12,500 bases of DNA from Penaeus vannamei (Eukaryota; Arthropoda; Malacostraca; Decapoda; Penaeidae): contig NC_091570.1 of NCBI RefSeq assembly GCF_042767895.1, positions 29,578,804 through 29,591,303 on the forward strand, written 5' to 3'. Below the pieces are notes generated by a model. That model searched no databases. It saw only the letters and a program-made list of their open reading frames with translations, and was not told the origin of the DNA. Position numbers and translations under genes: made by a program. Of the stretch, positions 1 through 9,585 are shown one piece after another. How positions within the stretch are numbered: position 1 is the first letter of the stretch; the number at the start of each line of letters is the position of its first letter.

Positions 1-95
1 GGAGAGATAGAGAGGGGGGGGGGGGAAATGGAGAGGGAGAGGGAAAGAGAGGAGAGAGACAAAGAGACACCGCAGAAAGAGGCGCAGGGTCAAAA
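1..95. repeat. Purine-rich low-complexity tract with G12 run
   Basis: Almost all A and G with GAGA-type steps, including an uninterrupted run of 12 G at 14-25. It starts at the window edge, so its full extent is unknown. After about position 65 it grades into ordinary sequence through AAAGAGACA-type words. No coding signal is visible. Confidence 0.8.
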
Positions 96-290
96 GCCAG
101 AGCAGACGAAGACCTGGACTCAAGCACGTAGGAGGCAGTACAAACGATGGTATAACATTATCCTCGGAATTTTATGAGCCTCGACGAATCCAGCCACAAA
201 TCAGTAAATGTTTAATTTAAGTCCATTAATTATGTAAGCAATGCATGTTAGATTTTCACCGGGAAGGAACTGTAAGTTATGTTTGAGTGA

Positions 291-416
291 GAGACAGACC
301 GACTAACAAACAGATAAACAGACAGACAGAAAGGCAGACACATAGAGTGACAGTCTAATAGGCAGACAGACTAACTGACTAACTAGCAAACAGATAGACA
401 GACATACAGACAGGTA
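291..416. repeat. Degenerate GACA/GACT tetranucleotide array
   Basis: Repeated GACA, GACT and AGATA words at roughly 4-bp spacing, with many substitutions. This is an old, decayed tetranucleotide microsatellite. The minus-strand open frame across 379-705 owes its last third to this array and should not be read as protein there. Confidence 0.8.
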
Positions 417-519
417 ATCTAGTAGAAAGACAAAGAGGTAAAGGGGACAAAAATCTAAGCAGCAGGCGTGGACTCAGACCAACTCGAACGATCGGTAAAA
501 CATGGAGACAGCGTGATAA

Positions 520-727
520 AGCAGAACGGAGAGAGGACGACCTACACGAGGTCGTGGAGGCCGCTGCGTAGCTCCCTCGAGATGGGATTTCATAATCCCG
601 AGACGCGGGCGGAGGAGGCCGTCGCGAAGGGTCAGCAGCGGGTCTTGACTCGAGGACCGCCCGCTCAATGGGCTCCTTCAAGCCTCGTTTCGCCGAGGAA
701 GTCATGAACCTAACCGAGTGGGTTTGA
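520..727 (+). other. CpG-rich island with short open frames, possible exon remnant
   Basis: A stretch markedly richer in G, C and CpG than the AT-rich DNA on either side. Open frames overlap on both strands. Plus 468-707 begins at GTG rather than ATG. Minus 705-379 has an ATG. A third plus frame is open from about 598 to TGA at 725-727 and ends with an ATG-led 19-residue stretch, MGSFKPRFAEEVMNLTEWV, at 668-727. A perfect 6-bp stem with a 4-base loop lies at 584-599 (GGGATT, TCAT, AATCCC). I recognise no domain or family. It could be a terminal coding exon, a CpG-rich regulatory patch or chance. No convincing splice acceptor with a polypyrimidine tract precedes it. Confidence 0.3.
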
Positions 728-1618
728 CTCAGATATCTGTATTTGTTGTCAGTGACGTTTATGACTGAGTCTGTCTTAACATATTGTAGTTGTTTGTGTA
801 TCTTCGTGACTCCATATCTACTTTATTTAAACAACAATCATTAGTTAAGCAATAAGTAAAGTGTAGCACGGATTAATAGGCAACCAAGAGTGCTTCATTT
901 CAGGTTACCGATGATCTCATAGGTAATTGAAATCCTACAGAGAGATACCGAAGAAATGAATCGCCACTTGGATGCACCAAGTAGTGTAGAGAGTTACCGT
1001 TTCAGATTCTTTATGAACTGTATTTTTCAGCTTTTCATCATTTTTATGAATACAGACTTGGAATATGGAGGTAGAATCACTTTCAACTATACTCTGGGAA
1101 AATATTGTATCTAACAATAGTTGAACATTTCATTTCACTGGAATTGACCTAGTGTTGTTTTAATTTTGGTATCAGTCTACAAGCTTTTATATATCTTTCT
1201 GATTAATAAAGCCACTTGTATTTACTTCGGAACTGTGTCTAATGCTCTTGAATTTTCAAAACTAACGCAAGAATAATTTAATACATATTTGCTGAGCAAA
1301 ATGGTTTCCCAGGTAAAGATAAAAAGGTATGTGGAAAGACTGCCTCGTATTAATTTCCCGAACTTTGGCAGGTGCCTTATCATGAACCTAAGTTTCCGAC
1401 TCCTCCCCCCCTCCATTCCTACCTTTTTCACAGTCTGTGCGTCGTGTTATAGGAGGCAGGAGGGAAAAAGGGTCTGCGAGGAGGGGCGCAGAGGTATGGG
1501 TCTCACCCATTTGCATCATAGACGATGATATCGTAGTAATCTGCTCCCGATTATTACCTCGCAAACGCAACTTTAGATGCTAAGGAGATAATACTAAATA
1601 ATCATGCCAAGTGTATCT
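728..1618. other. AT-rich unique sequence, no gene seen
   Basis: Unique AT-rich DNA with stops in all frames. Open frames here (minus 935-1117 and 1222-1431, plus 1289-1528) are short, recognisable as nothing, and compatible with chance. A pyrimidine-rich patch lies near 1397-1430. The only possible gene-related signal is the AATAAA at 1205. Confidence 0.6.
1205..1210 (+). promoter_or_regulatory. Possible polyadenylation hexamer AATAAA
   Basis: AATAAA is followed about 20 bases later by T-rich DNA and then ACTGTGTCT, an arrangement like a cleavage site with a downstream GT-rich element. It sits about 480 bp after the TGA at 725-727, so 520-1230 could be a terminal exon with its 3' UTR. AATAAA is frequent by chance in AT-rich DNA (for example in the AAAT run near 2175), so support is weak. 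Confidence 0.2.
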
Positions 1619-1621
1619 TTA

Positions 1622-1638
1622 GGGCCGGATTCACAAAC
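1622..1638 (+). repeat. Left terminal inverted repeat of the transposon
   Basis: GGGCCGGATTCACAAAC, directly after the TTA target duplication. It pairs with 2509-2525 with two mismatches. Confidence 0.8.
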
Positions 1639-1672
1639 GCACTTACGGTGGTAAAATCACTGGTAACTATAG

Positions 1673-1684
1673 TTACCATGGTAA
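1673..1684. repeat. Perfect palindrome TTACCATGGTAA in the left subterminal region
   Basis: A 12-bp perfect palindrome built from two opposed copies of the GGTAA word that recurs through both ends of the element. Subterminal repeats of this kind can be transposase-binding sites in DNA transposons. That role is inferred here. Confidence 0.6.
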
Positions 1685-2508
1685 ACAGACAGCGGTGGCA
1701 TTCACTAAAAACTTGCCATCAGAGTTACCCGAGTAAATTTTACCAGTAGTCGGAGCACTGGCAACTTCTGGGAAGACGATGTCATTACGTGTTATCTAGT
1801 CCAAAAATCAATATTCAAGCAATGTCTTTGGTTTGTACTATACCTATTGAAATTAGTATTATGGCAAGCAAATATCAATATTGACATGACGAAAAATACA
1901 AGTTTCACATGAAACTAGAAAGAATAAAATCCACACAAATTTTCGTCAAATTAGAGGTAGACATAGACTATGAAATAGATAGATAAGTGAACTTTTAAGT
2001 AATTCTTGTCTGATATAATCATACTAAATTTTGTAGGAAAAACTACCTTGGTGATATATAAACTAGCAATATTAACGTTAAACAAGTATAACAACTATGT
2101 CTGTCGGCATTTTGGCGAAAGATAGCAAACTCCAAATCGCATATTTCCTTTATTTGACGATAGACGGCGATGGATAAATAAATAAATAAATGAAACTATT
2201 TTGACTGTCTCTTTGGGTTGTGGTAAATAATGATATATTAATATAACAGTGTTTGTATTGCTTCCTATTGATACAATAGATAACTAGTGATTTATCTAGT
2301 TCTGTTTACATGCTACGTGATTGGCTGAAGGAACCTTGCTGATTGGTAAAATTACTTTACTAGAGCCCTCTGTTGGCTACCATTAAAATGAGTCTATTTG
2401 TGATTGTAACTCTATCGATGCTAGTTACTATCTCTTCGTGAATACCACTTTACCATCACTGGTAAACGCAATGGTAAATGGCAGCTGGTAAATGCATTAC
2501 GACCGTAT

Positions 2509-2525
2509 GTTAGTGATTCCGGCCC
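2509..2525 (-). repeat. Right terminal inverted repeat of the transposon
   Basis: Reverse complement reads GGGCCGGAATCACTAAC, matching the left end at 15 of 17 positions. It is followed directly by the second TTA. Confidence 0.8.
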
Positions 2526-2528
2526 TTA

Positions 2529-3585
2529 AAACGGACAATTATAACAACAACCATCTGCAAAGTGCAGGATGGAATTCGGCGTCGCCTAGGCATACGCACA
2601 AATTTGTGAATTCTATGCCTCCAAGCCAATTGTGTCAACGGGGTGAAGGGAGGCTGGACCAAATATTGCCGTGGGGGAGAGAAAGGAAACTATTGTGGTA
2701 GCAATATGCAGTTAACATCACTTACTAATAGAATAATCCTTAGAATGACTAAACGTATTCGATATCCTTTAACTCGAATTGGCTTGTTCTAGCCAGTAGT
2801 CGCAACAAATTCACGTTTGAATACAGTTCATTCCTCCTATTTGAAGCTGCCCTACTGGCTGTTGTCATAACTATACTAATCAAAGTAAAATTGATCCTAG
2901 GCGTATCTATTAAGGCTAGAATAGATTTTGAACTAAACTTAGTCTCGTTGCCGTGGTGGTTAGGTTGTTTTCTAACTCAGTTGATTGGAAGCGTGGGAGT
3001 GGGAAAGTCTGACTTACAAAGACTACAAACGTTGATTTGTTGGGAAGCATGGGAAAACCTCATGTGAAAGGTATAGTTTATTTTAAAAGCTGACTTCACA
3101 GCCTACTTCTGGAACTTTTACCAGGCTTGTAAGCGGGCGCAGATCGGCTTGTCGTCTGCCTTTGAACAGCAACCGTGAACTTTCTCGAAACTTCTTGACC
3201 AGGCTTCAATAGTTTTCGGTGGAAGGAATTGATGACAATGAATGATTATGGCAAGAAAGAATATGTAGTGGAAATCACAGTCATTCATCTCTCTTTTATT
3301 TACAAAGACAGCTTAAATAAGACATATTATTATTTTTTGTATATTTTTATAATCATCATTACCATACAAATGGGTGCAATTCGGGGATTGTTACGATCTT
3401 TATATTATATATCAATTTGATATCAATTAACTTAATATTGCTCATCAAATATTATCCATTAACTATCACTTGCATATGCGAAGTAAGAATGTGCTAGCAG
3501 GTTCATACAATTGGATGTGCTGTGATAACGTCTAAAGCAGAAAAGGGGAAGTCTGTCACCCATCCTCGCAGGTCCTTCCCCAGTA
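2529..3585. other. Unique intergenic or intronic sequence
   Basis: Unique, mildly AT-rich DNA without a convincing open frame. The plus frame at 2492-2701 straddles the transposon end, so it is not a conserved gene. The frame at 3229-3420 is AT-rich and hydrophobic by composition. A 9-bp inverted repeat lies at 2791-2799 and 2852-2860. No tRNA, rRNA or transposase signature seen. Confidence 0.6.
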
Positions 3586-3598
3586 CCCCCCCCCCCCC
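3586..3598. repeat. Homopolymer C13
   Basis: Uninterrupted run of 13 C after CAGTA. G-rich on the other strand and prone to length error in sequencing and replication. Confidence 0.95.
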
Positions 3599-3661
3599 AT
3601 CACGCAAATCGTCCGCAGAAAGGGGCTTCAGAAACTTTGGATGGTGACAGTGCAGATATTT

Positions 3662-3720
3662 TCCCTCTCTCTTTTACATTTTCACTTTATCTCTCTCTCG
3701 CTCTCTCTTTCTCTCTTTCA

Positions 3721-3769
<49 letters not shown>

Positions 3770-3780
3770 GTTGCTTTTCA

Positions 3781-3823
<43 letters not shown>

Positions 3824-3907
3824 ACTTTCATTCTCTCTCTCTCTCATTAACTCATTTTCTTTCTCTTCCTCTCCCCCCCCCTCTCTCTCTCTCTTCCTAT
3901 CTCTCTC
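3662..3907. repeat. Imperfect (CT)n microsatellite
   Basis: Long CT-repeat tract with interruptions. The word TTCACTTTCA occurs at 3717-3726 and again at 3821-3830, each followed by TTCTCTC, so the array probably grew partly by duplicating a block of about 104 bp. A C8 run interrupts it near 3876. Overlapping Ser/Leu-only open frames (3637-4002, 3641-3850) are composition artefacts. Confidence 0.95.
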
Positions 3908-4146
3908 AAATTGGGAAATATAATAAAAAAAAAAATCCCGGAGACAAAATCACGGAGCGTGCGAGAGAGGGCCTCGCAACAGTCACTGTCGGCCAGGTCT
4001 GAAAGGAGTCCATTTAACACAGGTTAGTATTCATTCCGTTTGGCCTTAATTGCCTTCGGAACTGCTGAGTTTCACCGGGTTGGAGACATGACATGGGCCC
4101 GGACACTTTGTCTGCTTGTCTGTATTTGTCTGTTTCTCTCTCTCTC

Positions 4147-4841
<695 letters not shown>

Positions 4842-4933
4842 TGTATTATTATCATCACCATTGGTGTTATCATTGTTATCACTATTATTGCTGCTGATAT
4901 TGTTGTTATTATCATTACTATCATTATTATTAA
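4842..4933. repeat. Imperfect ATT/ATC/GTT trinucleotide array
   Basis: Three-base periodicity of TTATTA, ATCATC and GTTATC words, with many substitutions. The Ile-rich and Asn-rich open frames on the two strands (4767-4985, 4821-5111) simply translate this array. Confidence 0.8.
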
Positions 4934-5283
4934 GAACGGAGGTAGGAGGGGAAGGAGAGAGGGGTGGAAGAGAAATGGTAGATAGAAAAGGAGAAAAAGG
5001 AGAAATGTAGGGGACAAAGAGGAAAAAGGGATGGAAAAGGGAGTTAATTGGAGAAAAGCATGGAAGAGGGAGGGAGGGAGCGAGGGAGGTGGGAAGTGGG
5101 GAAGGGCACATAACGTGGGGGGGGGGGGGGGAGGAGGAGATAATTTAAAGAAAATTTGGAAGTGAGATGGGATGGCAGAGCGATAGAGCGCAAGATAAGA
5201 CGGAGAGAGAGAGGGAACGAAAAGGGAGAGGGAGCGAGAAAGGAAAAGAGAAAGGAGAGACGAAAGGTAAGATGAAGAGGGAC
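4934..5283. repeat. Polypurine tract with G15 run
   Basis: About 350 bases made up largely of A and G on the plus strand, with GGA/GGGA words and an uninterrupted G15 at 5117-5131. Strong strand asymmetry of this kind can form triplex (H-DNA) or quadruplex structures. No coding signal. Confidence 0.85.
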
Positions 5284-5740
5284 TACCTTATTTCCATGGA
5301 ATTTCCACCAGCCCCGCTATACAGAATATGATTATTCAACCATTGGTATATTATCGCATTATGCTCCGGTTGACTTAAAGAAATATACATAATAAGGCAT
5401 TTCCTTTCATGCTTCTGCGTATCTATTCACGTACCGTACTTACCGATGTGTATCTCACTTCACCTTGCTCTCTCTCGTCGCGCTATTGTGCAGTAAAACA
5501 GAAATATAGGCAAGGTGTAAACTGCGATTGGTCAAAGGGTTCACTCACTATGTCCATGGCAGAATTCTGGATATATAATAGATTGTTGTTTATTATTTAC
5601 GTGGGTCATGTTCCCGCATATGTATGCAGGGCTCTCAAATAGCATGTATGTATGAGTTTGTGAAAGCGTGTTTGCGATTCTGTGCGCGGGTAGTCTTATC
5701 TATGTGCCTGCAATGTGCATGTGAATTTGGGTTCTATTTC
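5284..5740. other. Unique sequence, no gene seen
   Basis: Unique AT-leaning DNA. The plus frame 5409-5642 begins with ATG, but I recognise nothing in its 77 codons and see no supporting splice or promoter context. From about 5630 the sequence becomes TG-rich and grades into the next microsatellite. Confidence 0.55.
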
Positions 5741-5757
5741 TGTGTGTGTGTGTGTGT

Positions 5758-5851
<94 letters not shown>

Positions 5852-5858
5852 GTGTGTA
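5741..5858. repeat. (TG)n microsatellite with few interruptions
   Basis: TG repeat across 118 bases. There is one A interruption at 5762 and two TATG steps near 5844-5850; between them is a long pure run. This is the second TG array within 1.6 kb. Confidence 0.95.
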
Positions 5859-6454
5859 GGGGAGGAGGGGTACCTGTATATGTCTGAGCATGTCTAGCAG
5901 TCTGTGTGCTTTCTTGAAGAAATGTGTGCTGCGAGAACATCAGCACAACACTTAAAGCCACGGGAGCACTTTGAAGTTAAAACATTTGAAGAAAGACTGT
6001 ACCAAGAAGGAAAACTTTCCAGTCACGTCCGAATTTTTTTGAAATTGCGAGTGTCTCTCGCCATTTTTCTTCTTGGACAGATATTAAAATAGTATATTGC
6101 GAAACAATATTATTCTTACATTCTACCATCGCGCGACATAGCGTTGACTTGGACGTCCAGATCATCCGGGTGTATTCATGAAGGCCAGGTGATCTTTCCC
6201 CTTGACGGCAAAGTGTCTTTCACGAAGAACCCAGACTCAGCATTTCTTAAACGTTCTCTCAGCCCCGCAGACAAATCTCGCAGAAGAGATATAAAGAAAC
6301 GAGATCAGAGGCCACCCGGCGTCTGCATGAAAGCGACGAGATGCATTTCAAAAGGGGCGAACGAACACGGACGACGAGAGGAAAATGCGTCAAGGGAAAG
6401 CGAGCACACGGTTCTTACGTATCAAAAGTGACCGAGTGTCGAATGTTTTCTTTT

Positions 6455-6515
6455 TACGTGTGTGTGTGTTTGTGTGCCTATGTATATATGCATGTGTATG
6501 CGCTCGTGTGTAATG
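6455..6515. repeat. Degenerate GT/AT-rich simple repeat
   Basis: GTGTGTGTGTTTGTGTG followed by TATGTATATATGCATGTG-type words; a decayed TG/TATG microsatellite. Confidence 0.7.
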
Positions 6516-6594
6516 CATTATCACCCAATTTCACCCAGTATCGCGGATCACCCTGAGCGTGACTGTTATTATGGTTTCGACAACAGGGAAACAA

Positions 6595-6745
6595 ATTACA
6601 TTTGCAGCCAATAAAGCCAGGACTCGAACGGACGCGCTCTCTGATTAATTTCACGAAGCCCGCGGGGGAATATGACTCAATTTGCAGGCGGGGTAATTGG
6701 CCTCGCCCATTCCCGGCGGCGGGACGGAAAATGGGCCTTGGAGAC
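6595..6745. promoter_or_regulatory. CpG-rich island with dense motif-like words, possible regulatory patch
   Basis: A GC- and CpG-rich stretch between AT-rich neighbours. It contains the palindrome CCCGCGGG (6659-6666), a perfect AP-1 consensus TGACTCA (6673-6679), homeodomain-type TAATTG and ATTAATT cores, and two TTTGCAG words. It is neither low-complexity nor a visible repeat. The minus frame 6478-6747 crosses it but starts outside any clear gene context. A regulatory role is inference from composition. Confidence 0.3.
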
Positions 6746-7081
6746 AAACGACTTCATTTCAAGTGACATTTTCAAAAGACGCGTGACAGTTGCAGACTGG
6801 TTATGACGGCTGGATATTCAAATATTTAAACGTAACGCTGATTGCTATGGCTTGTGAAAACAACAACAGTAAAAAGGTAATATTTATGCCCGCATAGAAA
6901 TGCTTTGTCTTATTCGAACATAAAATCTTTTACGTTCAGTAACGCTACGTCTTTTTATGTCAATATTCGTTGTTTCTACCTGGCTGCCTCTCTCTCGGGT
7001 AAACGTTTGGCAGCTGGTCTTTGCCTGAAGAGGAACAAAGATGTGGAATCGAGATTTATGTCCTAGGAGCGAACGTGAAAT

Positions 7082-7215
7082 GTGTGTGCATGTATATATA
7101 TATAGCTAGATAGATAGATAGATAAACATATATACATACATACATAAATAGATATAGATAGATAAATAGATACATGCACATATACATATAAACATATATA
7201 AATATATATATCTAT

Positions 7216-7246
<31 letters not shown>

Positions 7247-7279
7247 ACACGCATATATATATTTGTATATATATTATAT

Positions 7280-7360
<81 letters not shown>

Positions 7361-7405
7361 GTATATTATACATGCATAGGGATATATAGATGGACAGATA
7401 AATAA
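7082..7405. repeat. Compound AT / GATA / TACA / AC / ATGT microsatellite
   Basis: In order: TATA; GATA tetramers (about 7107-7125); TACA tetramers; mixed GATA/AAAT; (AC)n at about 7221-7247; AT; GTGTGTG at 7280-7287; a long (AT)n to about 7348; four ATGT tetramers; then ATTATACATGCAT. AC on one side and GT on the other of a short AT segment make an imperfect inverted repeat. The Ile/Tyr-rich open frames (7063-7254 and the C-terminal half of 7212-7676) are artefacts of this array. Confidence 0.95.
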
Positions 7406-8111
7406 ACTTCAAATGAAGCACAGGTACTATACAGAAGGAAAAATATTGGGACGTTTCAAGTCTGACTTGACTCTTATCTCCTGCAGCGTTGATCAACTTC
7501 AGTTTTATCGTCCGATGAGGATTTTTTATTAGACTCGAAACCACGACGTGCACGGTGTTCGGTTCCCGCGCATTGAAGCCACAAGCCACGCAGTCAAACG
7601 CATACATTCCGCCTTCAAGCAGTATCCCAAAACTTCTCGACATGCCTTTGCAGTTTCCACAAAAGTTAAGCAGCACAAGTTCTACTCATTGTGCCTTTGT
7701 TCTTTGAACCGGACTCCAAGCACTTGACTTCCTCTGTTCCGTCACAGCGTAGGTCTGCTTGTGTTGCCTGGTCGTTCATGCGAGGGTTGGTGTATAGTTT
7801 TCCAATGACGTTTCATTGTCGTTATCCCTGCTCCCGGTATGACTAAGAAGCAGGGTTAGATAATGTTCTATAAAAAAAATAATAATAATAACCTCCTGTA
7901 TTTAGGTGCAAATTTTGCCTTACGTTGTTTCCTGATTATTTCGAAGAAGCGGCCTCTGTGCTAAGCCTATTGTCACGTTCTGGGAATCGACATTCATAGG
8001 ACCTTGCAAGACTTGACTTTCCTCATTACGTAAACGACTTCTGCTGCTTTGCATCTGTTGTTATGCGCTGTTGTTCAAGTTGAACTTTCTTTAAGCGATA
8101 TGCTGTACAAG
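7406..8111. other. Unique sequence with two short overlapping minus-strand open frames
   Basis: Unique, mixed-composition DNA. On the minus strand a 48-codon frame is open from 7812 to a TAA at 7666-7668; its first ATG is at 7779 and it begins MNDQATQADLRCDG. A second frame is open from about 7685 down into the microsatellite near 7405; it contains CGNC and CVAC and has GTG but no ATG at its reported start. They overlap by about 20 bases in different frames. I recognise no family in either. They may be a decayed coding fragment or chance. A short A8(AAT)n patch lies at 7872-7891. Confidence 0.35.
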
Positions 8112-8510
8112 ACGTATCACAAATTCCAAGATGTATCACAAATTCCAAGATACATCACGAATTCCAAGACGCATCACGAATTCCAAGATGTATCGTGAAT
8201 TTCGAAATGCATCACGAATTCCAAGATGTATCACGAATTCCAAGATATATCACGAATTCCAAGATGTATCATGAATTCCAAGATGTATCATGAATTCCAA
8301 GATGAATCACGAATTCCAAGATGCATCACGGATTCCAAGATGCACCACGAATTCCAAGATATATCTCGAATTCCAATATGTATCGTGAATTCCAAGATGC
8401 ATCACGAATTCTAAGATGCATCACGAATTCCAAGATATATCACCAATTCCAAGATATATCACGAATTCCAAGACGCATCGTGAATCCCAAGATGTATCGT
8501 GAATTCCAAT
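8112..8510. repeat. 19-bp minisatellite, 21 units, mostly with an EcoRI site
   Basis: Unit close to ATGTATCACGAATTCCAAG. Counting by hand gives exactly 21 consecutive units with no insertion or deletion, only substitutions. Fifteen units contain GAATTC. Variation concentrates in the first six bases (ATGTAT, ATGCAT, ATATAT, ACGCAT) and in CACG against CGTG or CATG before AATTC. Two adjacent ATGTATCATG units are identical, suggesting local duplication. Open frames of 62 and 69 codons across it reflect a 57-bp (three-unit, 19-codon) cycle and are not evidence of a gene. Confidence 0.95.
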
Positions 8511-8772
8511 GCAGAACACAGAATTTATAGAGTGCTTAGGCCGACTTGGGAGAAGACAATTCTATTACGTAAACGGCATTTGCAATCTGGCAATGCATAG
8601 GCGCTGGTGAATTTATATTACTGCTTCTCATTGGCGCCAACTCACGTGTGGCTGTGTGTGCAAACAGCGCAAGTGGAAAGATAGATGATTGGGGTAAGCA
8701 GAAAAGAGAGATTCATTCACTTTGCAGAAACAAAGGATTCGGACACACGCAAGTGACTCCGCTGGATGAAGA
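8511..8772. other. Unique spacer between the two minisatellites
   Basis: About 260 bases of unique sequence separating the 19-bp and 30-bp arrays. No open frame or RNA gene seen. The two repeat units show no obvious similarity to each other. Confidence 0.7.
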
Positions 8773-9585
8773 TGGGATGGGAGAGATTCATGCCTTATAA
8801 GGACTGGTGGAAGTGAGTCATGAGGGGGGGGGGGGGCTCATACCTTTTAAGGAGGAGTTGGAGAGACTCATGCCTTTTAAGGTAGAGTTGGAAAGACTCA
8901 TGCCTTTTAAGGAGGAATGGGAGAGACTCATACCTTTTAAGGAGGGATGGGAGAGACTCAACCCTTTTAATGAGGAATGGGAGAGACTCATGCCTTTTCA
9001 AAGCAGAGTTGGAGAGACTCATACCTTTTAAGGAAGAGTTGGAGAGACTCATGCCTTTTAAGGAAGAGTTGGAGAGACTCATGCCTTTCAAGGAAGAGTT
9101 GGAGAGACTCATGCCTTTTAAGGAAGAGTTGGAGAGACTCATACCTTTTAAGGATGGTTGGGAGAGACTCATACCTTTTAAGGAGGGATGGGAGACTCAT
9201 GCCTTTTAAGGAGGGATGGGAGACTCATGCTTGTTAAGGAGGGATGGGAGACTCATGCCTTTTAAGGAGGAATGGGAGAGACTCATGCCTTTTAAGAAGG
9301 GATGGGAGAGACTCATGCATTTTAAGGAAGAGTTGGAGAGACTCATGCCTTTTAAGGAAGAGTTGGAAAGACTCATGCCTTTTAAGGAGGAATGGGAGAG
9401 ACTCATACCTTTTAAGGAGGGATGGGAGGGACTCATGCCTTTTAAGGAAGAGTTGGAGAGACTCATGCCTTTTAAGGAGGGATGGGAGAGACTCAAGCAT
9501 TTTAAGGAAGAGTTGGAGAGACTCATGCCTTTTAAGGAAGAGTTGGAGAGACTCATGCCTTTTAAGGAGATATGGGAGAGACCCA

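Larger units (their letters stand above)
1619..2528. mobile_element. Non-autonomous PIF/Harbinger-type DNA transposon (MITE-like, 904 bp)
   Basis: The element spans 1622-2525 and is flanked by an exact TTA direct repeat at 1619-1621 and 2526-2528. The termini are inverted: the left reads GGGCCGGATTCACAAAC and the right, reverse-complemented, reads GGGCCGGAATCACTAAC, 15 of 17 identical. A second inverted block, GTGGYATTCAC, sits about 75 bp in from each end. Many GGTAA/TTACC words lie in the subterminal parts. A 3-bp TTA duplication with GGGCC-type termini fits the PIF/Harbinger superfamily, which targets TWA sites. No transposase or Myb-like open frame is present, so it would need a transposase supplied elsewhere. 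The interior is AT-rich and otherwise featureless. The exact TTA and well-matched ends suggest it is not very old. Family assignment rests on ends and target site only. Confidence 0.8.
5859..7081. other. Mostly unique sequence, no confident gene
   Basis: Mixed-composition unique DNA. The plus frame 6144-6431 begins with TTG rather than ATG and has no recognisable motif. The ATG-led frame at 6341-6556 runs into a GT-rich patch. 6595-6745 is a CpG-rich island listed separately. No tRNA: the CGTTCGAGTCC word on the minus strand near 6625 lacks a pairing T stem. Confidence 0.55.

Noticed and set aside
379..705. 108-codon minus frame with an ATG
   Set aside because: The C-terminal third is the GACA array and the rest has no recognisable motif; kept only as part of the CpG-rich island description.
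468..707. 79-codon plus frame
   Set aside because: Starts at GTG, which is not a normal nuclear start in animals, and no splice acceptor or family match is visible.
3637..4002. 121-codon Ser/Leu open frame
   Set aside because: Translation of the CT microsatellite only.
6144..6431. 95-codon plus frame rich in basic residues
   Set aside because: Starts at TTG, has no motif or conserved pattern, and length is compatible with chance.
6610..6660. Possible tRNA or SINE B box on the minus strand (CGTTCGAGTCC)
   Set aside because: The bases flanking the loop do not form a T stem, and no A box, anticodon arm or acceptor stem is found at the proper distance.
7872..7891. A8(AAT)n patch as a retroposon tail
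   Set aside because: No recognisable SINE or LINE body upstream and no flanking target duplication seen.
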